12,231 nt of DNA from an uncultured Clostridia bacterium (GTDB taxonomy: Bacteria; Bacillota; Clostridia; Oscillospirales; Oscillospiraceae). Under the pieces are notes generated by a model. It did no database searches. It saw only the letters and a program-made list of their open reading frames with translations, and was not told the origin of the DNA. Position 1 is the stretch's first letter; each line of letters starts with the position of its first letter. The stretch lies in the NCBI GenBank assembly GCA_937915065.1, contig CALDMR010000057.1, positions 1 through 12,231 on the forward strand, read 5' to 3'. Below, one piece after another: positions 1 through 6,092 of this stretch. A program made the translations under genes and the position numbers.

Positions 1-261
1 GAAATAGCCGCCGAAGGCGCCCCGCAGCACAGGGCTTTCCTCCACCTCCCGCAGGGTGGTCATGGCGCCGAGAAACAGCGCGCCGTCCTCCTCCCGCACA
101 CCTTCCAGCCCCAGGCCGCTCAAATCGATCAATGTATCGTAGCGCCGCCGGGCCAGCCGCATCCAGCAGCCGCCCCCCAGAACTCCGTTGGAGCGCTTCT
201 GATTCAGCGTCCAGGCCTCTTCCAGCGACGCGGCCTTCACATAGTTTCGTGCAGTGAACAA
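1..261 (-). CDS. Xanthine dehydrogenase-family FAD-binding subunit (partial, N-terminal 87 residues)
   Basis: This is the N-terminal part of the medium, FAD-binding subunit of a molybdenum hydroxylase (CoxM/XdhB type), which passes electrons between the iron-sulfur subunit and an acceptor. The visible part has the family's opening pattern (Y7, then SLEEAW at 12-17), a glycine-rich FAD loop (LGGGCW at 28-33), LIDLSGLGLEGVRE at 44-57 and the GAMTTLREVE segment at 65-74. It resembles the Clostridia branch whose members begin with a phenylalanine-threonine stretch. I chose a TTG start at 261-259 because an AAAGGGGAG ribosome site lies just upstream and the family's N-terminal residues are then included; a GTG at 240-238 is the alternative. 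The start lies inside the ATPase gene, giving a 25-nt overlap and suggesting translational coupling. The gene continues past the left edge, so the exact substrate cannot be judged. Confidence 0.85.
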   Translation of the reverse strand, partial: MFTARNYVKAASLEEAWTLNQKRSNGVLGGGCWMRLARRRYDTLIDLSGLGLEGVREEDGALFLGAMTTLREVEESPVLRGAFGGYF

Positions 262-1040
262 AGGTTCTCTCCCCTTTCGTCTTCTCTCCAGTCAAAGGCC
301 TGGCAGGGGCCGTAACACAGGGCTTCGCCATAGCTTTCCCGCAAAGCCTCCGCCAGGATCCCGCCCAGCTCCTCCGTGCGTTCAAAGGTTTCTGCCCGTC
401 CCCAGGTCAGCACGCATACCCGGTCGCCATATCGCAGCGCCAGATTCGGATCGTGGGCACTGACCAAAACGCCTTTTTCCCGACTGTGCGCCAGTTCCCT
501 CACCAGCGTCAAAAATTCATGCTGGCGGCGCACATCCAGGCCCGCCGCAGGCTCGTCCAGCAACAAAAAGCGCGCGTCTGTCAGCAGCACCTGGGCCAGG
601 GCGGCCCGCTGCCGCTCGCCGCCGCTGAGGCTGTCCATCCCCCGCCCGGCCAGCGCCTCCGCGCCCAGCAGGGCCAGAACAGAGCGCCCCCGCTCTTCCC
701 ATTCCCGGCCCGGTACCGCGCCAAAGGACAGGTGCGGCGCCGCGCCCAGCAGCACATATTCCAGCACCGCCATATCCGTGTCCGGCGCCGTTTGGGGCAA
801 ATAGGCCGCCAGCCTGGCCCGCCGGCGCAGGGGCATATCATACACATCCTCGCCGCCGCAGCGCACACGGCCTGCCTCCGGCGGCAGTAATCCGGCCATG
901 GATTTGAGCAGGGTGGATTTCCCCGCGCCGTTCACGCCCAACAGAAATACCAGTTCCCCGCCATCCAGGGACAGGGTGCACTCCCGCAGCACCGGCCTGT
1001 CCCCATAGGACACGCCCAGCCCTTCGCAGGACAGATTCAT
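237..1040 (-). CDS. ABC transporter ATP-binding protein, FecE/BtuD type
   Basis: This is the cytoplasmic ATPase that would power import through the FecCD-type permease encoded just upstream. All nucleotide-binding motifs are present: Walker A at 35-43 (GVNGAGKST), Q-loop glutamine 83, signature LSGGERQR at 138-145, Walker B FLLLDE at 158-163 and switch histidine 196. At 267 residues it has the usual length for the family that serves iron-siderophore, heme, cobalamin and molybdate importers. Its ATG overlaps the permease stop in an ATGA arrangement (1037-1040), and its own 3' end overlaps the FAD-subunit start. The last 15 or so residues are probably not conserved, since that DNA also carries the next gene's ribosome site. 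The substrate cannot be read from the ATPase. Confidence 0.93.
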   Translation of the reverse strand: MNLSCEGLGVSYGDRPVLRECTLSLDGGELVFLLGVNGAGKSTLLKSMAGLLPPEAGRVRCGGEDVYDMPLRRRARLAAYLPQTAPDTDMAVLEYVLLGAAPHLSFGAVPGREWEERGRSVLALLGAEALAGRGMDSLSGGERQRAALAQVLLTDARFLLLDEPAAGLDVRRQHEFLTLVRELAHSREKGVLVSAHDPNLALRYGDRVCVLTWGRAETFERTEELGGILAEALRESYGEALCYGPCQAFDWREDERGENLCSLHETM

Positions 1041-2029
1041 CCGCCGCTCCCCCTTTCCAGTTTGCCCCGGATCAGCAGATATGCCAGCATCACCGCACCG
1101 AAAAAGGAGGTGAAGATCCCCACGGGGATCTCCGCCGCGCTCAAAGTCCGGGCCGGCAGGTCTGCCGCCAGCAGCAGGATGCTGCCCGTCAGGAAAACCG
1201 CAGGCATGTGCTTCAAAATATCCCGGCCGCCCAGCAGGCGCACGATATGGGGCGCGATCAGCCCCACCCAGCTGACCACGCCAGCGGTGCTGACCACCGC
1301 CGCCACCAGCACCGTGGCGCAGGCCACCGCGCCGAAGCGGACGCCCCGGGCGGGGATGCCCAGGCCGCGGGCCTTTTCATCCCCCAGGGACAAAACCTTG
1401 ATGGGAAACCGCAGCCCATACAACACCGCTCCCATGACGGCCGCAAGCACGCCCACCGCCGACGCATCCCGCCAGGTTGCATTCTGGAAACCGCCCATGA
1501 GCCAATATTCAATGGCAGGCAATTCCCCCATGGGGTCGGCGCAGAATTTCAGCAGCATCAGCACCGCCGCCGACGCCGCGCTGACAACGATGCCCGCCAG
1601 CACCAGGCCCAGGATCCTGTTGTGCTTTACAAAGCGGGCCAGATACAGGGCAAAGGCCACCGTCAGCAGTCCGCAGCCAAAGGCCATCCCCTGGCGCAGC
1701 AGGAACATTCCCGGAAAGGCCAGCATAGCCGCAGCCGCTCCCACCGATGCACCGCTGGCCACCCCCAGCACATCCGGAGACACCAGCGGATTGGAAAACA
1801 CCGTTTGATACACGAGGCCCGCCAGGGCCAGCGCGCCGCCGCCCAGGGCTGCCAAAACCAGCCGGGGCAGCCGGATTTGCCACAGCAGATGGGCCGCCGT
1901 GCTGTCGCCGCCGGTGAAAAGCAGGCGCAGCACCTCCCCCGGCGCGATCTCATAGCGCCCCAGGCACAGCGACAGCAGCAGCATCGCCAGCCACAAACCC
2001 GCCAGCGCCCACAGCGTTCCCCTCTTCAT
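1037..2029 (-). CDS. FecCD-family ABC transporter permease
   Basis: This is the membrane component of a BtuC/FecD-type importer, a family of about 10 transmembrane helices. The 330-residue product is highly hydrophobic. It carries the family landmarks RLPR at 53-56, the ALALAG...NPL...LGVASGA block at about 66-94, the WVGLIAPHIVRLLGG coupling helix near 250-265, and a C-terminal AADLPARTL...EIPVGIFTSFFGA block. I chose ATG at 2029, four nt past the binding-protein stop. A GTG at 2083 in the same frame would add 18 residues that only mirror the end of the binding-protein gene, and it has a poorly spaced ribosome site. The ATG itself has GAGGGA abutting it, so translation probably depends on ribosomes finishing the upstream gene. 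Substrates of the family include ferric siderophores, heme, cobalamin and molybdate; the sequence does not decide between them. Confidence 0.92.
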   Translation of the reverse strand: MKRGTLWALAGLWLAMLLLSLCLGRYEIAPGEVLRLLFTGGDSTAAHLLWQIRLPRLVLAALGGGALALAGLVYQTVFSNPLVSPDVLGVASGASVGAAAAMLAFPGMFLLRQGMAFGCGLLTVAFALYLARFVKHNRILGLVLAGIVVSAASAAVLMLLKFCADPMGELPAIEYWLMGGFQNATWRDASAVGVLAAVMGAVLYGLRFPIKVLSLGDEKARGLGIPARGVRFGAVACATVLVAAVVSTAGVVSWVGLIAPHIVRLLGGRDILKHMPAVFLTGSILLLAADLPARTLSAAEIPVGIFTSFFGAVMLAYLLIRGKLERGSGG

Positions 2030-2033
2030 TCCC

Positions 2034-3086
2034 TCAGTGGGCCAGCAGATCTTCGGCGCTGACTTCAACGCCGAAGAACTCACGATAGAAATACTGGGCT
2101 TCCGTCACATATTCTTCCTCTGTCACCACTTCCGGGTGCAGCTGATTGCCCAGCCACAAAGCGCCCAGGGCCATGGACGCCGTGGGATAATCCCAGGGCT
2201 CGATCGCGCTGGGGAATACCAGGAAGTCCGTCTGCTCCTGCTGCATAGCTGCCAGACCCTTGAAGCGCTCGTCGTTGAGCACATCGTCCCGGCTGTATTC
2301 GGCATAGGACACCATGTAGATCCGGTCGGGATTCCAGCTGACCAGTTCCTCGGGAGAAATATCCACCCAGGCGCTGTCTTCAAAGGCCATGGCCGCGTTC
2401 ACGCCGCCGCACATTTCAATCAGCTGGTTCTGATACATACCGCTGCCCACGGTGCGCAGGAAGTCGGATCCGGCAAGATACACACTGGGGCGGCCTTCCG
2501 TTTCCGCGCACAGGGTAGTCACCCGTTCCATCACATCCCGCTGGTACTGCACCAGTCTGGCGCCCTGCTCCTCCGTGCCCGTGGCTGCGGCGATCAGATC
2601 CACCGCTTCCCAGAAGCCTTCCAGTGTTTCGGGGTCAATGACCAGGCAGGGGATCTCCAGGGCGTCGAACTGCTCGGTCTGCTCGGCCAGCTTCTTGGGC
2701 AGGATCACCAGATCCGGTTCCAGGGCTGCGGTTTCTTCCACATTCACGCCCTTGCCGCTGCCTACAGCGGGCAGCTCCAGAAATTCCGGCACAGCCAGCT
2801 GATACAGCCCCCGGGTGTCTGCTTTCATCTCAATGCCGACCACCTTGTCCCGGGCGCCCAGGGCCACCAGCAGAGAGCTGGACAGGTAATAAGCCGACAC
2901 CACCCGCTCTGCGGGCTCTTCCAAAACAACTTCGCGGCCAACCTGATCCGTCAGCACGATCCCGGGCTGCTCCGGCTCATCCGAACCGGAAGAGGGCGTT
3001 TCCCGCGCGGGGCCGCAGCCCGCCAGCAGCGACAGCGCCATGGCCGCCGCCAGAACCAGTGCCAAAAGGCGAGAGTTTTTCTTCAT
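2034..3086 (-). CDS. ABC transporter substrate-binding lipoprotein (Peripla_BP_2 / BtuF-like)
   Basis: This is an extracytoplasmic solute receptor anchored by a lipid. The N-terminus shows MKKNSRLL, a hydrophobic run and a lipobox LAGC with the modified cysteine at 24. An acidic, serine-rich linker and then the typical start of the class III binding fold follow (DQVGREVVLEEPAERVVSAYYLSSSLLVALG, with KVVGIE shortly after). The middle holds EPDLVILP and a long backbone-helix region; the C-terminal lobe has SPEELVSWNPDRIYMVS. The ATG at 3086 was preferred over a TTG two codons earlier because AGGAGG lies 8 nt upstream of it. The length of 350 residues is normal. It is the first gene of the operon and would deliver the ligand to the permease and ATPase that follow. 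The ligand is unknown; molybdate or tungstate is suggested only by the downstream hydroxylase gene. Confidence 0.92.
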   Translation of the reverse strand: MKKNSRLLALVLAAAMALSLLAGCGPARETPSSGSDEPEQPGIVLTDQVGREVVLEEPAERVVSAYYLSSSLLVALGARDKVVGIEMKADTRGLYQLAVPEFLELPAVGSGKGVNVEETAALEPDLVILPKKLAEQTEQFDALEIPCLVIDPETLEGFWEAVDLIAAATGTEEQGARLVQYQRDVMERVTTLCAETEGRPSVYLAGSDFLRTVGSGMYQNQLIEMCGGVNAAMAFEDSAWVDISPEELVSWNPDRIYMVSYAEYSRDDVLNDERFKGLAAMQQEQTDFLVFPSAIEPWDYPTASMALGALWLGNQLHPEVVTEEEYVTEAQYFYREFFGVEVSAEDLLAH

Positions 3087-3122
3087 AATCAATTCCTCCT
3101 GCTTCTCGATCTTCGTTTTTTT

Positions 3123-3151
3123 ATTTTATCAAAAACCGCAGCTTTTGTCGA
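3123..3151 (-). promoter_or_regulatory. Sigma-A-type promoter of the transporter/hydroxylase operon
   Basis: On the minus strand a -35 box TCGACA (3151-3146) and a -10 box TAAAAT (3128-3123) are separated by exactly 17 nt. Each box matches five of six consensus bases. Transcription would begin near 3116, leaving a short leader with the AGGAGG site of the binding-protein gene. It begins 24 nt after the amidase stop, with no convincing terminator in between, so some read-through from the amidase gene is possible. Confidence 0.65.
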
Positions 3152-3174
3152 TAGGCTGCACACCGCTGCTCCGG

Positions 3175-3912
3175 TCAAACCCGGATAAATTCCGCCGCCG
3201 CGTAGCCCACATAGTCCCCGTAATGCACCACATACCAGCCCTGCCACCGGCCATAGATGCGCACTGCCGCGCCGTTTGGCATAGAGGCAATGATCTGCCC
3301 CTCTAAAGAGGGTTTGGCGCGCAGGTTCAGCGTACCGCCGCCGATGGCAACAGCACCGTTCAGCGGATCCATGGGCCAGATGAAGGGCAGGCCGAAATAC
3401 TCCGTCAGAGACAGCACCAGATTCCGGGCAATCTCCGTCAGATTGTTTTCGATCCAGGAGGCATCCTCATAGTTATCATGGTATCCAATCTCCAGCAGCA
3501 CCGCCGGGAACCGGGAGCGGGCCACCTCTCCCAGCGTCGTGGTGGCCTGGGTGCGCACACGGCCGGGCAGGGGATAGATCTGCTGCAGGTTCTGTACGAA
3601 CAGATCCGCCGCCCGCTTGCCGTTGACGCTGTACGGATAGTAAAAGGCAATAATGCCCCGCACCCCGCCGTAATTCCCCTCTCCCGCAGCATTGGAATGG
3701 AGGGCCAGATAAAAATCATACCACCCCGCATTGGCCTGGCGGATCGAGGAGGCCGCCGTCATATCCGGCGTATTGCGCACATACTGGATGCCGTTGGAGG
3801 CCAGATAGGGTTCCATGGCGTCGGCCAGGCGGTTCATATAATACTCCTCGGTGCCGCCGGTAACATAATAGTTATGATCCTGGGTCGATGGACTGAGATA
3901 AATGATCGGCAT
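3175..3912 (-). CDS. N-acetylmuramoyl-L-alanine amidase with C-terminal SH3b domain
   Basis: This is a zinc-dependent peptidoglycan hydrolase of the Amidase_3 family, which cuts between muramic acid and the stem peptide. Expected zinc ligands are H13 (STQDHN), E22 or E23 (GGTEEYYMN) and H72 (LALHSNA); the catalytic glutamate is E141 (LLEIGYHDN). A bacterial SH3-like wall-binding domain fills the last 60 or so residues (GTLNLRAKPSLEGQII...GWYVVHYGDYVGYA). ATG 3912 was chosen because AAAGGAAG lies 8 nt before it and the family begins with this hydrophobic strand; an upstream ATG at 3975 would add 21 residues unlike the family. With this start the 245-residue protein has no signal peptide or membrane helix, as in spore mother-cell enzymes such as CwlC and in phage endolysins. 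No phage genes are nearby, so a lytic role at the end of sporulation is one reading (inference). Confidence 0.9.
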   Translation of the reverse strand: MPIIYLSPSTQDHNYYVTGGTEEYYMNRLADAMEPYLASNGIQYVRNTPDMTAASSIRQANAGWYDFYLALHSNAAGEGNYGGVRGIIAFYYPYSVNGKRAADLFVQNLQQIYPLPGRVRTQATTTLGEVARSRFPAVLLEIGYHDNYEDASWIENNLTEIARNLVLSLTEYFGLPFIWPMDPLNGAVAIGGGTLNLRAKPSLEGQIIASMPNGAAVRIYGRWQGWYVVHYGDYVGYAAAEFIRV

Positions 3913-3977
3913 CAAAAATTCTTCCTTTCCGCGCTTGTATTTTCTTTCCCAGTATATGGCGCGATGAAAAAACATGT

Positions 3978-3985
3978 GCTATACT
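3978..3985 (+). promoter_or_regulatory. Possible extended -10 promoter for the small membrane protein and acetyltransferase genes
   Basis: The plus strand carries TGCTATACT (3977-3985), an extended -10 motif in an AT-rich island unlike its GC-rich surroundings. The hexamer at the usual -35 distance (TGGCGC) is poor. If used, it would start a leader of about 120 nt containing the paired repeats described separately. The same AT-rich stretch may also serve the divergent amidase gene, for which no good sigma-A boxes are seen. Confidence 0.4.
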
Positions 3986-4027
3986 ATATAAATTAACGCC
4001 ATTCCGGCCGGGAGCGGTTTCGAGGTA

Positions 4028-4101
4028 CAGACTACCGCCCCCTTCCAAGAAATGCGCCGGAAACAAAGAATTTGAAGGTTTACCTGTTTCCAGGTAGTCT
4101 G
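4028..4101 (+). repeat. Competing inverted repeats in the leader of the small membrane protein gene
   Basis: A 9-nt arm CAGACTACC (4028-4036) is perfectly complementary to GGTAGTCTG (4093-4101). The second arm shares bases with a local hairpin TACCTG-TTTC-CAGGTA (4081-4096), so the two pairings exclude each other. A third short pairing, GGTA (4024-4027) with TACC (4033-4036), could tie up the first arm. The outer arm ends exactly where the GAGGAGGG ribosome site begins (4101-4108). This arrangement could control translation of the next gene; it matches no riboswitch family I recognise. Confidence 0.45.
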
Positions 4102-4114
4102 AGGAGGGTCGCCC

Positions 4115-4315
4115 ATGCTGAAAATCGGAAAGGCCGCCTTTGTGCTGGCCCCCATCTGCCTGTTCGCCAGCTTTTTTTCCAGCGCGGTGCTGCAAAACAA
4201 CCGCCTGATGTCTGTTTTTATTGTATTGGCCACGGTCTTTTTGATCCTGGCCGTCATTGGTAAAATTGCGCAGTCGCGCAAAGATGCAAACAAGGAGGAC
4301 TCCAACCATGATTGA
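4115..4315 (+). CDS. Small two-helix membrane protein, unknown function
   Basis: I do not recognise this 66-residue protein. It has two predicted transmembrane segments, about residues 8-26 and 32-49, separated by a short QNNRL loop. A polar, charged tail (KIAQSRKDANKEDSNHD) would lie on the same side as the N-terminus. A strong GAGGAGGG ribosome site lies 6 nt before the ATG, which supports real translation. Its stop lies 5 nt inside the next gene (8-nt overlap, 4308-4315), and the acetyltransferase ribosome site lies within its coding sequence, so the two are probably co-translated. A regulatory or membrane-partner role is possible but not shown. Confidence 0.7.
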   Translation: MLKIGKAAFVLAPICLFASFFSSAVLQNNRLMSVFIVLATVFLILAVIGKIAQSRKDANKEDSNHD

Positions 4316-4810
4316 TCTGCGCCAGGCCGGCGTGAACGACGCCGCAGAACTGTCCCGCATCCAGGTAGACAGCTGGCAGGCCTATTGCCATATTTTCTCC
4401 CCCGCCTACATGGCAGAACACAATTCCTTCGAGGGGCGTTTCCTCTACTGGATGAATCTGCTGACCCGAGATATCGACCGCACCTATTTGATCGAAGCAG
4501 ACGGCGAAGCCGTGGGCTACATCACCATCGGCTATCCCCGGGACGAAGATGTTCTGCCCGGCACCCTGGAGCTGACCGCCCTGTATCTGCGGACGGAAGC
4601 CGCAGGCAAGGGCTATGCTGCCTATGTCATGCGGCGGCTGTTCACCTCCATCAAGGCTGCGGGCTATGACCGGATGACCCTGTGGGTGCTCAAGGACAAT
4701 CAGCACGCCATCGATTTTTACCGCCATCTGGGCTTCACCTTCGACAGCGTGGAAATGACGCTGCCCATCCACGGCGCAATCCTGCAAACGCGGATGTCCA
4801 AAGAACTTAG
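4308..4810 (+). CDS. GNAT-family N-acetyltransferase, no in-frame stop before the terminator
   Basis: This is an acetyl-CoA-dependent N-acetyltransferase of unknown substrate. The 167 residues up to the expected end include an N-terminal AGVNDAAELSRIQVDSWQ helix region, the central strand pair AVGYITIG (68-75), ELTALYLRTEAAGKGYA (88-104, the acetyl-CoA loop, with E97 where Q or R is usual) and the C-terminal DNQHAIDFYRHLGF (130-143). AAGGAGG lies 9 nt before the ATG. The frame has no stop where the family normally ends (near MSKEL, residues 163-167). It stays open through the terminator at 4826-4863 and on, antisense to the hydrolase gene, to 6008. A TAG at 4808-4810 sits in another frame, one base off. 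Either a single-base deletion (genome or assembly) removed the stop, or the transcript ends without one. The end given here is that out-of-frame TAG. Confidence 0.85.
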
Positions 4811-4825
4811 ACTTGCAGCAAAAGA

Positions 4826-4863
4826 AAACAGCGGGAGCACGCTTGTGCGTGCTCCCGCTGTTT
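4826..4863. terminator. Bidirectional intrinsic terminator between convergent genes
   Basis: A perfect 17-bp stem, AAACAGCGGGAGCACGC (4826-4842) with its complement at 4847-4863, closes on a TTGT loop. On the plus strand it is followed by CCTTGTTTT. On the minus strand it is followed by TTTTCTTTT, a better U-run. It lies 8 nt after the stop of the minus-strand hydrolase gene and would also end the acetyltransferase transcript. Confidence 0.92.
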
Positions 4864-4871
4864 CCTTGTTT

Positions 4872-5936
4872 TCAGCCCGCCAGGCTGTAGGTATATACGG
4901 CGTCATATGCCATACCGTAACACACCTCGGCGGTCAGATTCTTCGTATCATAGACCACAGACCACTGGGTCCAGGTATCCTTGCCCTCGCTGCGGCGATC
5001 CTGGGACACGGCCTGCAGCGTGTCCATCACCTGCTCTGCCGTCATCCGGCCCTCCGCCGCCCGGTAGCGCTCTTCCAGCACAGCAAAGCGATCCTGGCCG
5101 CCGCCGAAATCATAGTCGCCCGGCGTCAGCAAAAAGTTGGTGGCATAGGGCGATTCCACCACCGACATCTGATCTCCGATATACTCCACCACGACCGCCC
5201 GGCCCGCGGCATCGGCGATCTGGAAGTGGTAGCAGCTGCCGGCGGAGGAGTGCATATCATAATCGGCCAACAATTCCAGGGCTTCTTCCACAGTGGCCGC
5301 CTTGTCCAGCACCAGGCGGATGGCGGTGCTGGTGGTGATATCCGGCAGGCCGTTGTCCTGATTGGTCTGCTCCGTATCGATCAGCAGCACACCGATGCAA
5401 AGTCCCTTTTCATTCATGCCGTCCAGCGGCGCATAGGGGGCCGCCAGGGTGGTGATGCTGTCCGTCATGGAGGTTGGCAGATGATCCTCGTTATAGCCAA
5501 TGAAGGCCAGATTCACCATGGTCAGAGACGCATACCCCTCCTTGGGCGTTGTTTTGACCAGCATGGCCGGGGAATCGTACAAGTCAAAATTGCGGCCAAA
5601 GAGATAGCCGTCCCCCGCAGCGTTCTGCACGGAAATGGTGCTGCACCCCAGCTCCGGCAGCTCAAAGGTAAAGGGCAGGCCCTTCAGCAGATACCGGATC
5701 ACATAATCCTGCACCTCCCGATCGGTCTGCGCACCGCCCTGTTCCAGGAAGGCGTCGAACCCATAGTCGCCGCGGTATGTCATGGTAAACAGATTCGTTT
5801 CCCCCTCCCGCTCAATGGTACCCAGGGTGCGCACCGCCGAACCGAACAGGCTCCACAGCACCGCCGCCGCAATCAACACCACCGCAATCAGCGCAATGAT
5901 GACGACCTTGATCCTTTTTATTCCGTTTCCTTTCAC
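4872..5936 (-). CDS. Membrane-anchored Ntn-type linear amide C-N hydrolase / acyltransferase family protein
   Basis: This is a likely amide-bond hydrolase of the N-terminal-nucleophile superfamily that includes choloylglycine hydrolases and acyl-CoA:6-APA acyltransferases. Residues 11-31 form one transmembrane anchor with basic residues before it, so the bulk probably faces outside. The catalytic block reads GCSTISV (97-103) followed by GRNFD (114-118), the usual Cys then R-N-x-D pattern. The nucleophile would be C98, exposed by self-cleavage between G97 and C98. Later segments (GYASLTMVNLAFIGY, APLDGMNEKGLCIG) also fit the family. I chose GTG 5936 because GGAAGGAG lies 8 nt upstream; the longer GTG at 5954 overlaps that site. 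The substrate (bile salt, N-acyl amino acid, penicillin-like or other) cannot be told. The gene has its own promoter with operator-like repeats and a terminator. Confidence 0.82.
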   Translation of the reverse strand: MKGNGIKRIKVVIIALIAVVLIAAAVLWSLFGSAVRTLGTIEREGETNLFTMTYRGDYGFDAFLEQGGAQTDREVQDYVIRYLLKGLPFTFELPELGCSTISVQNAAGDGYLFGRNFDLYDSPAMLVKTTPKEGYASLTMVNLAFIGYNEDHLPTSMTDSITTLAAPYAPLDGMNEKGLCIGVLLIDTEQTNQDNGLPDITTSTAIRLVLDKAATVEEALELLADYDMHSSAGSCYHFQIADAAGRAVVVEYIGDQMSVVESPYATNFLLTPGDYDFGGGQDRFAVLEERYRAAEGRMTAEQVMDTLQAVSQDRRSEGKDTWTQWSVVYDTKNLTAEVCYGMAYDAVYTYSLAG

Positions 5937-5960
5937 AGAAAGCACTCCTTCCACAGCTCA

Positions 5961-6017
5961 ATAGTTCATAAAATCAACCATGAGATCATAGCATATATAG
6001 TTCATTAAGTCAACTAT
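5961..6017 (-). repeat. Two 21-bp operator-like repeats bracketing the hydrolase promoter
   Basis: Two copies of a 21-bp element lie at 5961-5981 and 5997-6017, offset by 36 bp in the same orientation. Plus-strand halves are ATAGTTCAT followed by AAAATCAACCAT (first copy) and ATAGTTCAT followed by TAAGTCAACTAT (second copy). The second copy is an imperfect palindrome with ATAGTT and AACTAT ends. One copy covers the -35 box and the other the predicted start site, the layout expected for repression by a dimeric regulator. A MarR-type regulator is a guess; no regulator gene is in the window. Confidence 0.6.
5985..6013 (-). promoter_or_regulatory. Sigma-A-type promoter of the amide hydrolase gene
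   Basis: The minus strand shows TTGACT (6013-6008) and TATGAT (5990-5985) spaced by 17 nt, each matching five of six consensus bases, with a TGC extension before the -10. Transcription should start near 5978, inside the gene-proximal copy of the operator-like repeat. Confidence 0.82.
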
Positions 6018-6026
6018 TGTTTCCGT

Positions 6027-6058
6027 AAAAAGCACCCCCGCGTATTCCGCGGGGGTGC
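6027..6058 (-). terminator. Intrinsic terminator of the ferritin gene
   Basis: A perfect 11-bp GC-rich stem (GCACCCCCGCG at 6032-6042 with its complement at 6048-6058, loop TATTC) is followed on the minus strand by TTTTT. It lies about 35 nt after the ferritin stop and separates that gene from the hydrolase promoter. Confidence 0.9.
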
Positions 6059-6092
6059 AGATGGTTCGTGGAATTGCGCCGGGATGCCCCAA

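Noticed and set aside
1208..2062. Long plus-strand open frame antisense to the permease
   Set aside because: Composition (Gln, His, Arg-rich, low complexity) is typical of the reverse strand of a GC-rich gene; the minus-strand permease has clear family motifs.
2037..3188. 383-residue plus-strand open frame opposite the binding-protein gene
   Set aside because: It mirrors a lipoprotein gene with lipobox, promoter and ribosome site on the other strand, and shows no ribosome site or domain of its own.
3872..4360. Minus-strand open frames across the amidase leader and the small membrane protein gene
   Set aside because: No ribosome site and no domain; the plus-strand genes here have strong ribosome sites and coupling.
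4811..6008. Open frame on the plus strand continuing the acetyltransferase as a 566-residue fusion
   Set aside because: Beyond residue 167 the translation is histidine- and arginine-rich shadow of the well-supported minus-strand hydrolase gene and runs through a terminator; it has no domain I recognise.
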